This document shows positions 56,348-64,000 of a DNA stretch of 64,000 nt, piece by piece; positions within the stretch are counted from its first letter, which is position 1; each line of letters starts with the position of its first letter. Where the stretch lies: the NCBI GenBank assembly GCA_016721825.1, contig JADKHI010000003.1, positions 62,001 to 126,000 of the forward strand, in the 5' to 3' direction. Made by a program: the position numbers and the translations under genes. Below the pieces are notes generated by a model. That model did no database searches, was not told where the DNA came from, and saw nothing but the letters and a program-made list of their open reading frames with translations. Origin of the DNA: Flavobacteriales bacterium (GTDB lineage: Bacteria; Bacteroidota; Bacteroidia; Flavobacteriales_F; PHOS-HE28).

Positions 56348-57646
56348 ATGATGGACCGCACGACCAACACCACCTCGGAACGCCGCACCGAACTCCTCAT
56401 CTTCTTGCTCTTCCTGGCTATCCGGGGGGTGTTCTTGGTGGTGACCTCCAACATGGGGCTTGAGCTGGACCGCGACAATGTCCGCTACGACAAGCAAAGC
56501 ACAGGGATATTGAACGGGGACTTCGACCTGGAGACCCAGTACTTCATCACGGCACCGTTCTACCCCTACACACAAGCCCTGTTCAAGCTGCTCTTCGGTG
56601 AGTATTGGACGCTCGCTCTCGGTGCTGTGCAACTGCTGCTCTGTGCGCTCACCGGTGTCTATCTGCGCCGCATCGCGTTGCTGTTGTTCGACCGACGAGT
56701 CGCTCTTGTCGCCACCGTGCTGTATGCCGTGTTCCCACTGACGCTGCTTTGGGTGGGCACGCGTGCCCAGGACATGCCGTTCCAGATCGCGCTGATCTTC
56801 GCGCTGCACGCCTTGATGAAAGCCGTGCGCGCCGACGACCTTCGCCGCACGCTCCTCGCCGCCTCGCTGTTCGCGATCACCTTCCTGATCAAGTCGCACA
56901 TTCTGCTCTTCGCCCCCTTCATCCCCTTGTACTGGTGGCTGAATATGAAGGCCACCCCCACCCGCCGCACGCTCCACATCGGGGTCTACGTGGCCACGTG
57001 CTTCGTGTTCACCTTGCCCTACGGCCTGTACAACCTGAAGAAGCACGACATGTACGTGATCAGCAGCACGGGACAGGGCGGGTTCTTCCTCGTGGGGCAC
57101 AACGATGATGTGTACCGTTTCATCGTGGACCCACCACCGCTAGGGTCCGCAGAGCACCGACGCATCTTCAACATGCAGTACCGGATCATGGATGACCTGG
57201 CGGATACACTCGCGACCCTTCCGCACAAGCAACGCCAGGAGGTCATGCTGCAGGCCGGTATCGATTGGTGCCGGAAGCACCCGAGCGAACTGGCGGAGCT
57301 TTCCGCGTATGACCTCTTCTACTTCCTGCTTCCGGGTGTGAACCCGCACCACTACACGATGATGAACTGGTTGGCGATGCTGGCGATCTCCCTGCCGATC
57401 TACCTACTGGCCTATGCGGGCCTGATCATGGCCTTGCGGGAAGGGTTCCGCGTGCACAGCTGGATCCTTGGCCTGCTCCTCTCCATGGTCGCGTTCAGCG
57501 TGGTGTTCTACGTGCAGAACAGGTTCCGCACGATCACACTGGAGCCGTTCTACCTGATCTATGCGGCCTTCGCCACCGTCCGTCTAGCACGTCGCTTCGG
57601 CCTTGCAAAGCGCTGGCCTGCCCTCATTGAGCCGGTGAAGGCCTGA
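56348..57646 (+). CDS. Membrane glycosyltransferase of the GT-C (family 39-like) type
   Basis: 432 residues with about ten hydrophobic segments. After TM1 (ELLIFLLFLAIRGVFLVVTS) comes a periplasmic loop with acidic residues, GLELDRDNVRYDKQSTGIL, in the place where GT-C enzymes hold the catalytic Asp. Further pieces typical of the fold are ALLLFDRRVALVATVLYAVF and AFSVVFYVQNRFRTITLEPF, with an Arg-x-Arg-like end of family 39 proteins. Such enzymes use polyprenyl-phosphate sugars to glycosylate lipids or proteins at the periplasmic side; the GT2 protein nearby could make such a donor. Substrate unknown. Confidence 0.75.
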   Translation: MMDRTTNTTSERRTELLIFLLFLAIRGVFLVVTSNMGLELDRDNVRYDKQSTGILNGDFDLETQYFITAPFYPYTQALFKLLFGEYWTLALGAVQLLLCALTGVYLRRIALLLFDRRVALVATVLYAVFPLTLLWVGTRAQDMPFQIALIFALHALMKAVRADDLRRTLLAASLFAITFLIKSHILLFAPFIPLYWWLNMKATPTRRTLHIGVYVATCFVFTLPYGLYNLKKHDMYVISSTGQGGFFLVGHNDDVYRFIVDPPPLGSAEHRRIFNMQYRIMDDLADTLATLPHKQRQEVMLQAGIDWCRKHPSELAELSAYDLFYFLLPGVNPHHYTMMNWLAMLAISLPIYLLAYAGLIMALREGFRVHSWILGLLLSMVAFSVVFYVQNRFRTITLEPFYLIYAAFATVRLARRFGLAKRWPALIEPVKA

Positions 57647-57655
57647 GGCTGTGCG

Positions 57656-58951
57656 CTAGGTCTTCTGCTTCTTCTTCCGCGCAGCAGGGAAGAGGATGTT
57701 GTTGAGAATGAGGCGATAGCCCGATGAGTTGGGGAAAAGACTGAGATCCGTTGGTGGGTCGCCGACCATGTGCTGATAGTCCTCGGGGTCGTGACCACCG
57801 AAGTAGGTCCACTGGCCCAAGCCGAACTCCCCATGGATGTACTTCACCGTGCCCTGGGCCTTGTTCTCACCCATGATCAGGACATCGGGCTTCACCAAAC
57901 TCTTGCGGAAGGCCGTGGTCTGGCCCATGAAGCCCTTCACCACCTGCTCATGGTCCTGGCACAGCATGGTGGGCACCAGGTCCCACTTGGCACTGAAGTC
58001 GAACAGGGTGAAGAAGTCCCGCTCCATGCCGATGGTGTTGTGGATGTCCGTGGCGTCGATGTTGCTGAACTCATACACCATGGGGTCTGTGACCAATCTG
58101 AAATCCTTAAAGGCAAAGGACCTGGTGAAGTCGATCTTCTCCTGGCAAGCGGGGTCGATGGGATCGTGGTCGAACTCCGTGGCACAGATGTCAACCCCTT
58201 CAGCGGCAAGCGAGATGTCGTAGCTATCGGTTCCGGAGCACATGGTGAAGAGGTAACCACCACCGGCCACATAGTCCCGGATCTTCCCGGCCACGGCGCC
58301 CTTCATGGTGCTCACCTTGGCAAAGCCCAATTCGGCGGCCTGCGCCTCGCTCTCGCGCACCTGATCCTGGTACCAAGGGGCGTTTCGGAACTGGCGGTAG
58401 AACTTGCCGTACTGACCGGTGAAATCCTCATGGTGCAGGTGCAACCAGTCGTACTTGGGAAGCGCACCGGCGATCACTTCCTTGTCGTAGATCCGCTCAT
58501 AGGGTATCTCCGCATAGGTCATCACCAAGGCCACAGCATCATCCCAAGGTTGAAAACCGGCCGGTGCGTACACAGCGATCTTGGGTGCCTTCTCCAATTT
58601 CACCACTTCCATGTTCACCTCGGGGTCGGCGATCTCGGCAAGGATCGCAGAAGCCTGCACGTCGGCGATCACGCTGAAGGTGACACCCCGGATGGTGCAC
58701 TCCTGTTCAATGGCCTGGAAGTGGTCGATCAGAAAGCTACCGCCCTTGTAGTTCAACAGCCATTCCACGGTAACATCTCGCTGAAGCGTCCAGTAGGCAA
58801 TGCCGTAGGCCTTCAGGTGATCCCGCTGCGAATTGTCCATGGGGATGAGCAATTTGCTCGCCCACGTTGCGGTGGAGGGCACAAGCAAAAGGACCAGCAC
58901 TGCGGCCCTGATCAGGCTAGAACGGAGGGGGCTCGTCGGCGTCGTGGTCAT
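57656..58951 (-). CDS. Exported Bacteroidota protein often labelled 'asparagine synthetase B'
   Basis: 431 residues. Signal peptide ends STATWA near 31, followed by KLLIPMDNSQRDHLKAYGIA, the N-terminal hallmark of this family. The middle resembles a class I glutamine-amidotransferase-like fold (KIAVYAPAGFQPWDDAVALV, YDWLHLHHEDFTGQYGKFYR, GGYLFTMCSGTDSYD). No N-terminal catalytic Cys or ATP-pyrophosphatase motif of true AsnB is present, and the protein is exported, so I do not accept asparagine synthesis as its role. It overlaps the end of dnaB by 35 bases, a neighbourhood I recall from other Bacteroidota. Confidence 0.75.
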   Translation of the reverse strand: MTTTPTSPLRSSLIRAAVLVLLLVPSTATWASKLLIPMDNSQRDHLKAYGIAYWTLQRDVTVEWLLNYKGGSFLIDHFQAIEQECTIRGVTFSVIADVQASAILAEIADPEVNMEVVKLEKAPKIAVYAPAGFQPWDDAVALVMTYAEIPYERIYDKEVIAGALPKYDWLHLHHEDFTGQYGKFYRQFRNAPWYQDQVRESEAQAAELGFAKVSTMKGAVAGKIRDYVAGGGYLFTMCSGTDSYDISLAAEGVDICATEFDHDPIDPACQEKIDFTRSFAFKDFRLVTDPMVYEFSNIDATDIHNTIGMERDFFTLFDFSAKWDLVPTMLCQDHEQVVKGFMGQTTAFRKSLVKPDVLIMGENKAQGTVKYIHGEFGLGQWTYFGGHDPEDYQHMVGDPPTDLSLFPNSSGYRLILNNILFPAARKKKQKT

Positions 58952-60440
58952 CGTTCATGCGGCTGGGCCTGGTGATGGTCCTCATCCCATCCGATCCCAT
59001 GCCACCATCAACGCCTTGGAAGGATGGCGTGGTCTCCAGGTCAGCGAATTTAGCCAGCTCTGCGATGAATCGGAGATTCACGGTGTCCAAGGCGCCGTTC
59101 CTGTGCTTGGCAATGATCACTTCGCCGATGCCCAGGGTGCTTCCGTAGTGGTCCTCGTAGATCTTGTAGTACTCCGGACGGTAGAGGAAGCAGACAAGGT
59201 CAGCGTCCTGCTCAATGGCGCCTGATTCCCGGAGATCGCTCAGTTGCGGGCGCTTGTCACCGCCGCGGGTCTCCACGGCACGGCTCAGCTGGCTCAGCGC
59301 GATGATCGGCACGTCCAATTCCTTGGCGATGCTCTTGATGGAACGGGAGATGCTGCTGATCTCCTGTTCGCGGTTGCCACCCTTGCTTTCACCGCCAGCG
59401 GTCATCAGCTGCAGGTAGTCGATGATGATCAGCTCCACGTTGTGCTGGCTCTTCAGGCGGCGGCACTTGGCGCGCAGTTCGAAGATGTTCAGCGCAGGAG
59501 TGTCATCGATGAAGATGGGCGCGTCGGTAAGGCGGGAGATGTGTTCGTGCAGGATGCCGAACTCACTGTCGTTCAGCTCCCCTTTCCGAAGCTTCTCACT
59601 GGAGATGCCGGATTCGCTGGCGATGAGACGTGTGACCAACTGGGTGCTGCTCATTTCCAGGCTGAAAACGGCCACGGCGCGGCGTTGCTCCACGGCGATG
59701 TTCCGCGCCATGCTAAGCACGAAGGCCGTCTTTCCCATACCGGGTCGGGCCGCCACGATGATCATGTCGCTGCGCTGCCACCCTGCGGTGATCTTGTCCA
59801 GCTTCAAGAATCCTGTGGGCACACCGCTCACACCGCCGGTCTTGTTCTTGGCGTTCTCGATGTTGGTGATCGCGTCCTTGATCAGCTCGCTCATCGGCTC
59901 GTAGTTCCGCTTGAGGTTGCCGCTGGTGATCTGGTACATCTCCTGCTCGCTCCGATCAAGCAGGTCGAACACATCGGTGGTCTCGTCGTACGCATCGCGC
60001 ACGGTATCCGCACTGATGCGGATGAGCTCGCGCAGGATGTGCTTCTGGCTGATGATGCGCGCGTGGTACTGCACGTTCGCGCTGCTGGCCACCTTGTTGG
60101 TGAGCTGGCTGATGTAGAAGGGGCCACCGACCACATCGAGCTCGCCGCGGCGCTTCAGTTCCTGCGTAACGGTGAGCAGGTCGATCGGTTGGTCCTTGCC
60201 AAAGAGGTCGTGGATGGCGGAGAAGATGCGCTTGTGGGCCTCGACGTAGAAGCTCTCGGATTGCAGGATGTCGATGGCCTCGTTGACGGCGTTCTTCTCC
60301 AGCATCATGGCACCCAGCACAGCCTGTTCAAGGTCAGGGGCTTGGGGCGGCAACTTGCCGGCCTCAAGGCTGGTCTCAAGCAAGGAATTGCCAGCCCGTT
60401 TGCGGCGATCGGCGATGCGAGTGGAAGGAGAGTCTGCCAT
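58917..60440 (-). CDS. dnaB: Replicative DNA helicase
   Basis: Hexameric helicase that unwinds the replication fork. 507 residues from the ATG at 60440 (MADSPSTRIADRR). The N-terminal domain begins with QAPDLEQAVLGAMMLEKNAV and the ATPase domain has Walker A in VAARPGMGKTAFVLS near 215-230, LEMSSTQLVTRLIASES, Walker B in ELIIIDYLQLM and the QLSRAVETRGGDKRPQLSDL stretch with the arginine finger region. The C-terminal 50 residues are a Met/Gly/Asp-rich tail. No intein is present. Confidence 0.96.
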   Translation of the reverse strand: MADSPSTRIADRRKRAGNSLLETSLEAGKLPPQAPDLEQAVLGAMMLEKNAVNEAIDILQSESFYVEAHKRIFSAIHDLFGKDQPIDLLTVTQELKRRGELDVVGGPFYISQLTNKVASSANVQYHARIISQKHILRELIRISADTVRDAYDETTDVFDLLDRSEQEMYQITSGNLKRNYEPMSELIKDAITNIENAKNKTGGVSGVPTGFLKLDKITAGWQRSDMIIVAARPGMGKTAFVLSMARNIAVEQRRAVAVFSLEMSSTQLVTRLIASESGISSEKLRKGELNDSEFGILHEHISRLTDAPIFIDDTPALNIFELRAKCRRLKSQHNVELIIIDYLQLMTAGGESKGGNREQEISSISRSIKSIAKELDVPIIALSQLSRAVETRGGDKRPQLSDLRESGAIEQDADLVCFLYRPEYYKIYEDHYGSTLGIGEVIIAKHRNGALDTVNLRFIAELAKFADLETTPSFQGVDGGMGSDGMRTITRPSRMNDDHDADEPPPF

Positions 60441-60451
60441 GGGAAGGGGCG

Positions 60452-60459
60452 CGAAAGTA
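60452..60459 (-). promoter_or_regulatory. -7 promoter element for dnaB
   Basis: Minus strand TACTTTCG, 11 bases before the ATG at 60440. Confidence 0.45.
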
Positions 60460-60580
60460 GGCCCGGACACGTCCTGTGAAAGGTACGTTCGTCAGGAAGT
60501 GGTGAGCACCTCGTTAACAACCCAAGCTTCAACAGCTGTTGATGGATCGACCGGGCCGCGCCCACCGTTACTTTGCAGGG

Positions 60581-61876
60581 ATGCGTTGTCAACAAGCCGC
60601 ACTGGCGTTCGTTGTTCTGGGGCTTCTTTCCAGTTCTTGCAGGAAGGACAAGGACGAACAGGCACCGACCATCCAATTCCTCTCACCTGTTTCCGGGGTG
60701 AATGTGGTCATACCGGACACGATCACTGTTTCGGTGGAGGTGTCCGACAACGAAGAGGTCACGAATGTCACTTTCTCGGTGGTGAATGCGCAGGGCTTTC
60801 CTGTCTCATCCTCAATATCCGTCGAACCCGGAACGAACCCGGCCACCATCACCGTGCAGCTTCCCCTGACCAGCGACCTGATCCTCTCCGGTGACCATGA
60901 GGTGAAGGTGGTGGCCTCCGATGGTACCAACCGGACCACCTCAGCCCGGTCCATCACCATGTCAGGACTTCCGCGCCGCTTACGGGGCATCTACCTGCTT
61001 ACGCAGCCCGCATCCGACCAGGTCAGCGTGCAGTGGATCGATAGCGCAGGTGTTCTGGGAACGGTCACCAACGTTGGGCAGGACCTGAACTGTTCCGCCG
61101 TGAGCTCACATGGGCAACGGATCTTCCTGGGTGGCGGGACCGTTGGTCCGTTGACAGCGCTGCACCCGGATGGGAGTGTCCAAGCCCAACTGGCAGGTAG
61201 CAACACCTTATCCATCCCCTTCTTTACCGCGTTGCATGTGGGTCCGACCGGGTCGGTGTTCGTGGCCACGAATGATGGGCAACTGCGCCGCCTGAACAAA
61301 GACCTGGGTGGAACAGGCTACCAGGCCCAAGCCGTTGCTGGGCATCGGATCCTCCAGATCGTCGAACGGACCGACCAGGTGCTAACGGCCCAATCCGCCA
61401 TCGCATCCGCAGAAGAACGTCTGGTCAGCTACAGCTCGATCGGTGGCGTCCAGACCGATGTATGGATGTTGGACAAGGTCCCGGTAGCGCTCTTCGAGCG
61501 GGATGCGGATCATGTGCTGCTTTTCGGCAACCGCAATGGGGGGGGCGTCGTTGAGGACCGGAACACCTCGGATGGTGGTTTCTGGGAACCCCGCACATTC
61601 CCAGACCCGATCGAGGACGTGGCCCAGGTCAGCAGCAACATCTACATCTTAGCAACGGGAAGCGAGCTGATCCGATTCACCTACAACAACGCCGGCGCCT
61701 TGACCATCGCGAGCGGGAATACCTTCGAGCACCTGGCCTACAATGAGGTCTCCGGCGAACTGATCGCGACCGACGGCACTGAAGTGTTCGTTCTGGACCC
61801 GGCGTCGGGCACAGTGCTCAACACCTACACGTTGCCCGGTGAGCCGCAGCGGCCCCTGGTGCTTTACAATCGTTAG
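60581..61876 (+). CDS. Lipoprotein with cadherin/Ig-like and propeller-like parts, hypothetical
   Basis: 431 residues from the ATG at 60581. Signal segment LAFVVLGLLSSSC carries a lipobox-type cysteine near 20, followed by RKDKDEQAPTIQFLSP. Residues about 25-120 are an Ig-like fold often found in Bacteroidota lipoproteins (DTITVSVEVSDNEEVTNVTF, DHEVKVVASDGTNRT). From about 130 the chain shows propeller-like repeats (GIYLLTQPASDQVSVQWIDS, GSVFVATNDGQLRRLNK). Probably outer-membrane anchored and facing periplasm or outside; ligand unknown. TACTTTGC lies four bases before the ATG. It converges with accA with a 15-base gap. Confidence 0.65.
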   Translation: MRCQQAALAFVVLGLLSSSCRKDKDEQAPTIQFLSPVSGVNVVIPDTITVSVEVSDNEEVTNVTFSVVNAQGFPVSSSISVEPGTNPATITVQLPLTSDLILSGDHEVKVVASDGTNRTTSARSITMSGLPRRLRGIYLLTQPASDQVSVQWIDSAGVLGTVTNVGQDLNCSAVSSHGQRIFLGGGTVGPLTALHPDGSVQAQLAGSNTLSIPFFTALHVGPTGSVFVATNDGQLRRLNKDLGGTGYQAQAVAGHRILQIVERTDQVLTAQSAIASAEERLVSYSSIGGVQTDVWMLDKVPVALFERDADHVLLFGNRNGGGVVEDRNTSDGGFWEPRTFPDPIEDVAQVSSNIYILATGSELIRFTYNNAGALTIASGNTFEHLAYNEVSGELIATDGTEVFVLDPASGTVLNTYTLPGEPQRPLVLYNR

Positions 61877-61891
61877 ACCGACCGGCGCTGG

Positions 61892-62857
61892 CTATTTCTT
61901 GGCCTTCAGCACCACGCCCATATTGCAGAACTTGTCGATCCGGCGGTCGACCAGTTTCTCTGGATCGGTCTTGGTGAGCTTGTCCAAGTGCTTCTTCACT
62001 TCGACCTTCACGATCCGGCAAGCCTCGTCCACATCTGAATGAGCCCCGCCCAAGGGTTCCGGGATGATGCCATCGATGAGCTTGTTCTTCAGCATGTCCT
62101 CAGCAGTGAGCTTAAGGGAACTGGCCGCCTGCTCCTTGAAATCCCAGCTGCGCCAGAGGATGCTTGAACAGGATTCGGGGGAGATCACCGAATACCAGGT
62201 GTTCTCCAACATGAGAACCTTGTCTCCCACGCCGATGCCTAGTGCCCCACCCGAGGCGCCTTCGCCGATGATGACGCAGATGATCGGGACGCGCAATTGG
62301 CACATCTCCAGAATGTTCCGTGCGATGGCTTCGCCCTGACCGCGCTCCTCCGCTTCCAATCCCGGAAAAGCACCCGGGGTGTCGATCAGTGTCACGACCG
62401 GCTTGTTGAATTTCTCGGCCAGGCGCATCAACCTGAGGGCCTTGCGGTAGCCTTCCGGATTGGCCATCCCGAAGTTCCGGTACTGGCGCATCTTGGTATT
62501 GATGCCTTTCTGTTGGCCGATGAACATGACCGAACGACCATCGAGCAGGCCAAAGCCGCCCACCATGGCCTTATCGTCCTTCACCGTGCGGTCACCATGC
62601 AGTTCGATGAAGGTCCCATCCGTCATCTTATCGATGTACTTCAGGGTGTAGGGGCGATCGGGGTGACGGCTGACCTGGACGCGCTCCCACGGGGTCAGCT
62701 TACCGTAGATCTCTTTGCGCGATTCGGCGAGTTTCTTCTCCAGGTCTTTCAACGTGGGGCCTACATCCACTTGGCTTTGGGCGGCCACCTCCTTCAACTT
62801 CTCGATCTGCTCGATGATGTTCTGGATAGGCTTCTCGAACTCGAGGAACGTCTGCAT
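61892..62857 (-). CDS. accA: Acetyl-CoA carboxylase carboxyltransferase subunit alpha
   Basis: Transfers the carboxyl group from biotin to acetyl-CoA with AccD in fatty acid synthesis. The 321-residue product has the expected N-terminal coiled helix ([20 protein letters not shown]), [40 protein letters not shown] near 160-180 and [20 protein letters not shown] near 203-222, followed by [12 protein letters not shown]. Full length and no defects. Its own -7 element lies 21 bases upstream. accD is not in the window. Confidence 0.96.
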   Translation of the reverse strand: MQTFLEFEKPIQNIIEQIEKLKEVAAQSQVDVGPTLKDLEKKLAESRKEIYGKLTPWERVQVSRHPDRPYTLKYIDKMTDGTFIELHGDRTVKDDKAMVGGFGLLDGRSVMFIGQQKGINTKMRQYRNFGMANPEGYRKALRLMRLAEKFNKPVVTLIDTPGAFPGLEAEERGQGEAIARNILEMCQLRVPIICVIIGEGASGGALGIGVGDKVLMLENTWYSVISPESCSSILWRSWDFKEQAASSLKLTAEDMLKNKLIDGIIPEPLGGAHSDVDEACRIVKVEVKKHLDKLTKTDPEKLVDRRIDKFCNMGVVLKAKK

Positions 62858-62878
62858 GGTCCGTGGTCAATGGAAGGG

Positions 62879-62886
62879 CGAAGGTA
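62879..62886 (-). promoter_or_regulatory. -7 promoter element for accA
   Basis: Minus strand TACCTTCG, 21 bases before the accA ATG, identical to the element before glnN. Confidence 0.55.
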
Positions 62887-62944
62887 GGAGGCCGCCTGAA
62901 CTACAATTGCAGGCCTGCAAGGCAATGCCCACATTCGCAACCGC

Positions 62945-63763
62945 ATGATCCGGACCCCTAACGCTAAGATCAACTTGGGACTACAGGTCCTTCGGCTACG
63001 GCCGGATGGTTACCGGGATATCCGTACCGTTATGTTGCCTATCCCGCTTCAAGACGTGGTGGAGGTTGTGGTGGACCCGGAGCTACCACCGGGAACGTGC
63101 GTAATGACCCATAGTGGTCGTCCCGTACCGGGCGAAGCAGGACAAGATCTTTGCTTGAAAGCGATTCATGCCGTGGCCTCCTTCCGTGAACTCCCGGGCT
63201 TGCGGATGCACCTGCACAAGGCCATTCCGATCGGCGGGGGTCTTGGTGGCGGAAGCAGCGACGCGGCACACGTGCTACTGCTATTGAATGAACTGCTAAA
63301 CCTGGACCTCGATCGCAATGCCCTTCACACCCTCGCTGAAGGACTTGGCAGCGATTGCCCATTCTTCCTTGAACCACACGCTCAACTGGCGGAAGGTCGT
63401 GGCGAAGTACTCACACCGATCACCCTGAACCTGAACGGATGGTGGTTAGCCCTTTTGGATCCAGGCGTCCACGTTAGTACGGCCGAGGTATACGCCCACA
63501 CACCTGCCCAACTGAATGACCAGGACCTCGCCTCCATTGTTCAACAAGGTCCGCAGCATTGGGCAGGTCGGTTGAAGAACGACATGGAGGCCTATGTCCT
63601 CCACGCCTATCCGGTCGTAGGCAGAATGAAGGAAGAGCTTGAGGCCGCAGGTGCGATGTATGCTTCAATGAGCGGTTCGGGCGCCACGGTCTACGGCTTC
63701 TTCCGAAAAGAACCGGAGCTAGCTCATCTTGGACCCGCGGTCATTCTTCTGACCAAGCTCTGA
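62945..63763 (+). CDS. ispE: 4-diphosphocytidyl-2-C-methyl-D-erythritol kinase
   Basis: Phosphorylates CDP-ME in the non-mevalonate (MEP) isoprenoid pathway. 272 residues, GHMP kinase family: KINLGLQVLRLRPDGYRDI at the N-terminus, the ATP motif IPIGGGLGGGSSDAAHVLLL near 95-114, GSDCPFFLE near 139 and the C-terminal GHMP motif YASMSGSGATVYGFF near 238-252. Length is normal. It tells us the organism makes isoprenoids by the MEP route. Five bases separate its stop from the convergent partial gene. Confidence 0.95.
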   Translation: MIRTPNAKINLGLQVLRLRPDGYRDIRTVMLPIPLQDVVEVVVDPELPPGTCVMTHSGRPVPGEAGQDLCLKAIHAVASFRELPGLRMHLHKAIPIGGGLGGGSSDAAHVLLLLNELLNLDLDRNALHTLAEGLGSDCPFFLEPHAQLAEGRGEVLTPITLNLNGWWLALLDPGVHVSTAEVYAHTPAQLNDQDLASIVQQGPQHWAGRLKNDMEAYVLHAYPVVGRMKEELEAAGAMYASMSGSGATVYGFFRKEPELAHLGPAVILLTKL

Positions 63764-63768
63764 ACTGC

Positions 63769-64000
63769 TCAAGGCAGTCGCCTGCGAAGTTCCTCTTCGA
63801 GGGCTTGGGCGTCATAAGGCTTGGCAACGATCCTGAGTTGTCCATCCAGAAGGATAAGCGTTGGCGTCGCTTTCACCTCATAGGCCTTCGCAGCCTGGCT
63901 TCCCCATCCACTGAATTCACTGAAACACGGGAACTTCAGGCCGCGCTGTGCAATGTTCGGTCGGAAATCCGTCCGGTCGTCATCCAAAGCAACACCCAAC
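63769..64000 (-). CDS. Thioredoxin-fold (TlpA-like) protein, partial, N-terminus off the right edge
   Basis: Only the C-terminal 76 or so residues are in the window. They contain the second half of a thioredoxin fold: VALDDDRTDFRPNI, then KAYEVKATPTLILLDGQLRI with the cis-proline TP, and a C-terminal helix EELRRRLP. This fits TlpA/ResA-like thiol-disulfide proteins or a related redoxin. The CxxC site would be beyond the edge, so its redox activity cannot be judged. The first Met in view is not necessarily the start. Confidence 0.7.
   Translation of the reverse strand, partial: LGVALDDDRTDFRPNIAQRGLKFPCFSEFSGWGSQAAKAYEVKATPTLILLDGQLRIVAKPYDAQALEEELRRRLP

Overview
The window looks like a chromosome segment from a Bacteroidota bacterium, most likely an uncultivated, high-GC lineage near Flavobacteriales. 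The evidence is protein content. There are several type IX secretion (T9SS) cargo proteins with type A or type B C-terminal sorting domains, a PorE-like T9SS periplasmic protein, type III glutamine synthetase, fused SecDF, a Bacteroidota-only DUF5606 protein, and -7 promoter elements of the TAnnTTTG kind instead of a sigma70 -10 box. I found no rRNA, tRNA, CRISPR array, transposase or phage gene, and no gap over 300 bases without a gene.

Layout. 1-3.2 kb: pyrF (cut by the left edge), prfA, purM, one minus-strand group. 3.2-11.7 kb, minus strand: porE-like OmpA protein, glnN, tatA and a fused secDF that carries an OmpA-like domain inside its first periplasmic region. 11.9-17.4 kb, plus strand: a secreted FG-GAP repeat protein, then a tight run of small poorly known genes (DCC thiol oxidoreductase family, YcxB-like, DUF2071, methyltransferase) and a secreted hypothetical protein. 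17.4-18.4 kb: mdh on the minus strand. 18.5-20.5 kb: an ECF sigma factor followed by a membrane-anchored PKD protein that appears split by a frameshift. 20.7-34.1 kb: two giant T9SS type B surface proteins (1140 and about 3275 residues) sharing the same head domains; the second has 27 tandem repeats of about 79 residues. 34.1-36.2 kb: three small hypothetical or lipoprotein genes.

36.3-44.2 kb: gyrB, an outer-membrane barrel and a long TPR protein in one operon, and ftsE divergent from it. 44.2-47.5 kb: two glycosyltransferases (minus) and murB (plus). 47.6-54.1 kb: a DPP-IV-like S9 peptidase, a T9SS-sorted M28 peptidase, a CPBP-family membrane protein with a degraded active site, and a five-heme cytochrome with a T9SS tail. 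54.1-57.7 kb: a glycosyltransferase-methyltransferase fusion, a DUF5606 protein and a GT-C type membrane glycosyltransferase. 57.7-64 kb: exported 'asparagine synthetase B'-like protein, dnaB, a lipoprotein, accA, ispE and a partial thioredoxin-fold protein.

Common themes are envelope biogenesis and export (SecDF, TatA, PorE, FtsE, TPR-barrel pair, MurB, glycosyltransferases) and cell-surface cargo (six T9SS-type C-termini). The strongest leads are the SecDF-OmpA fusion, the 27-repeat adhesin-like protein, the sigma factor/PKD membrane protein pair, and the surface-targeted multiheme cytochrome. All functions were read from sequence by eye; no database search was run.
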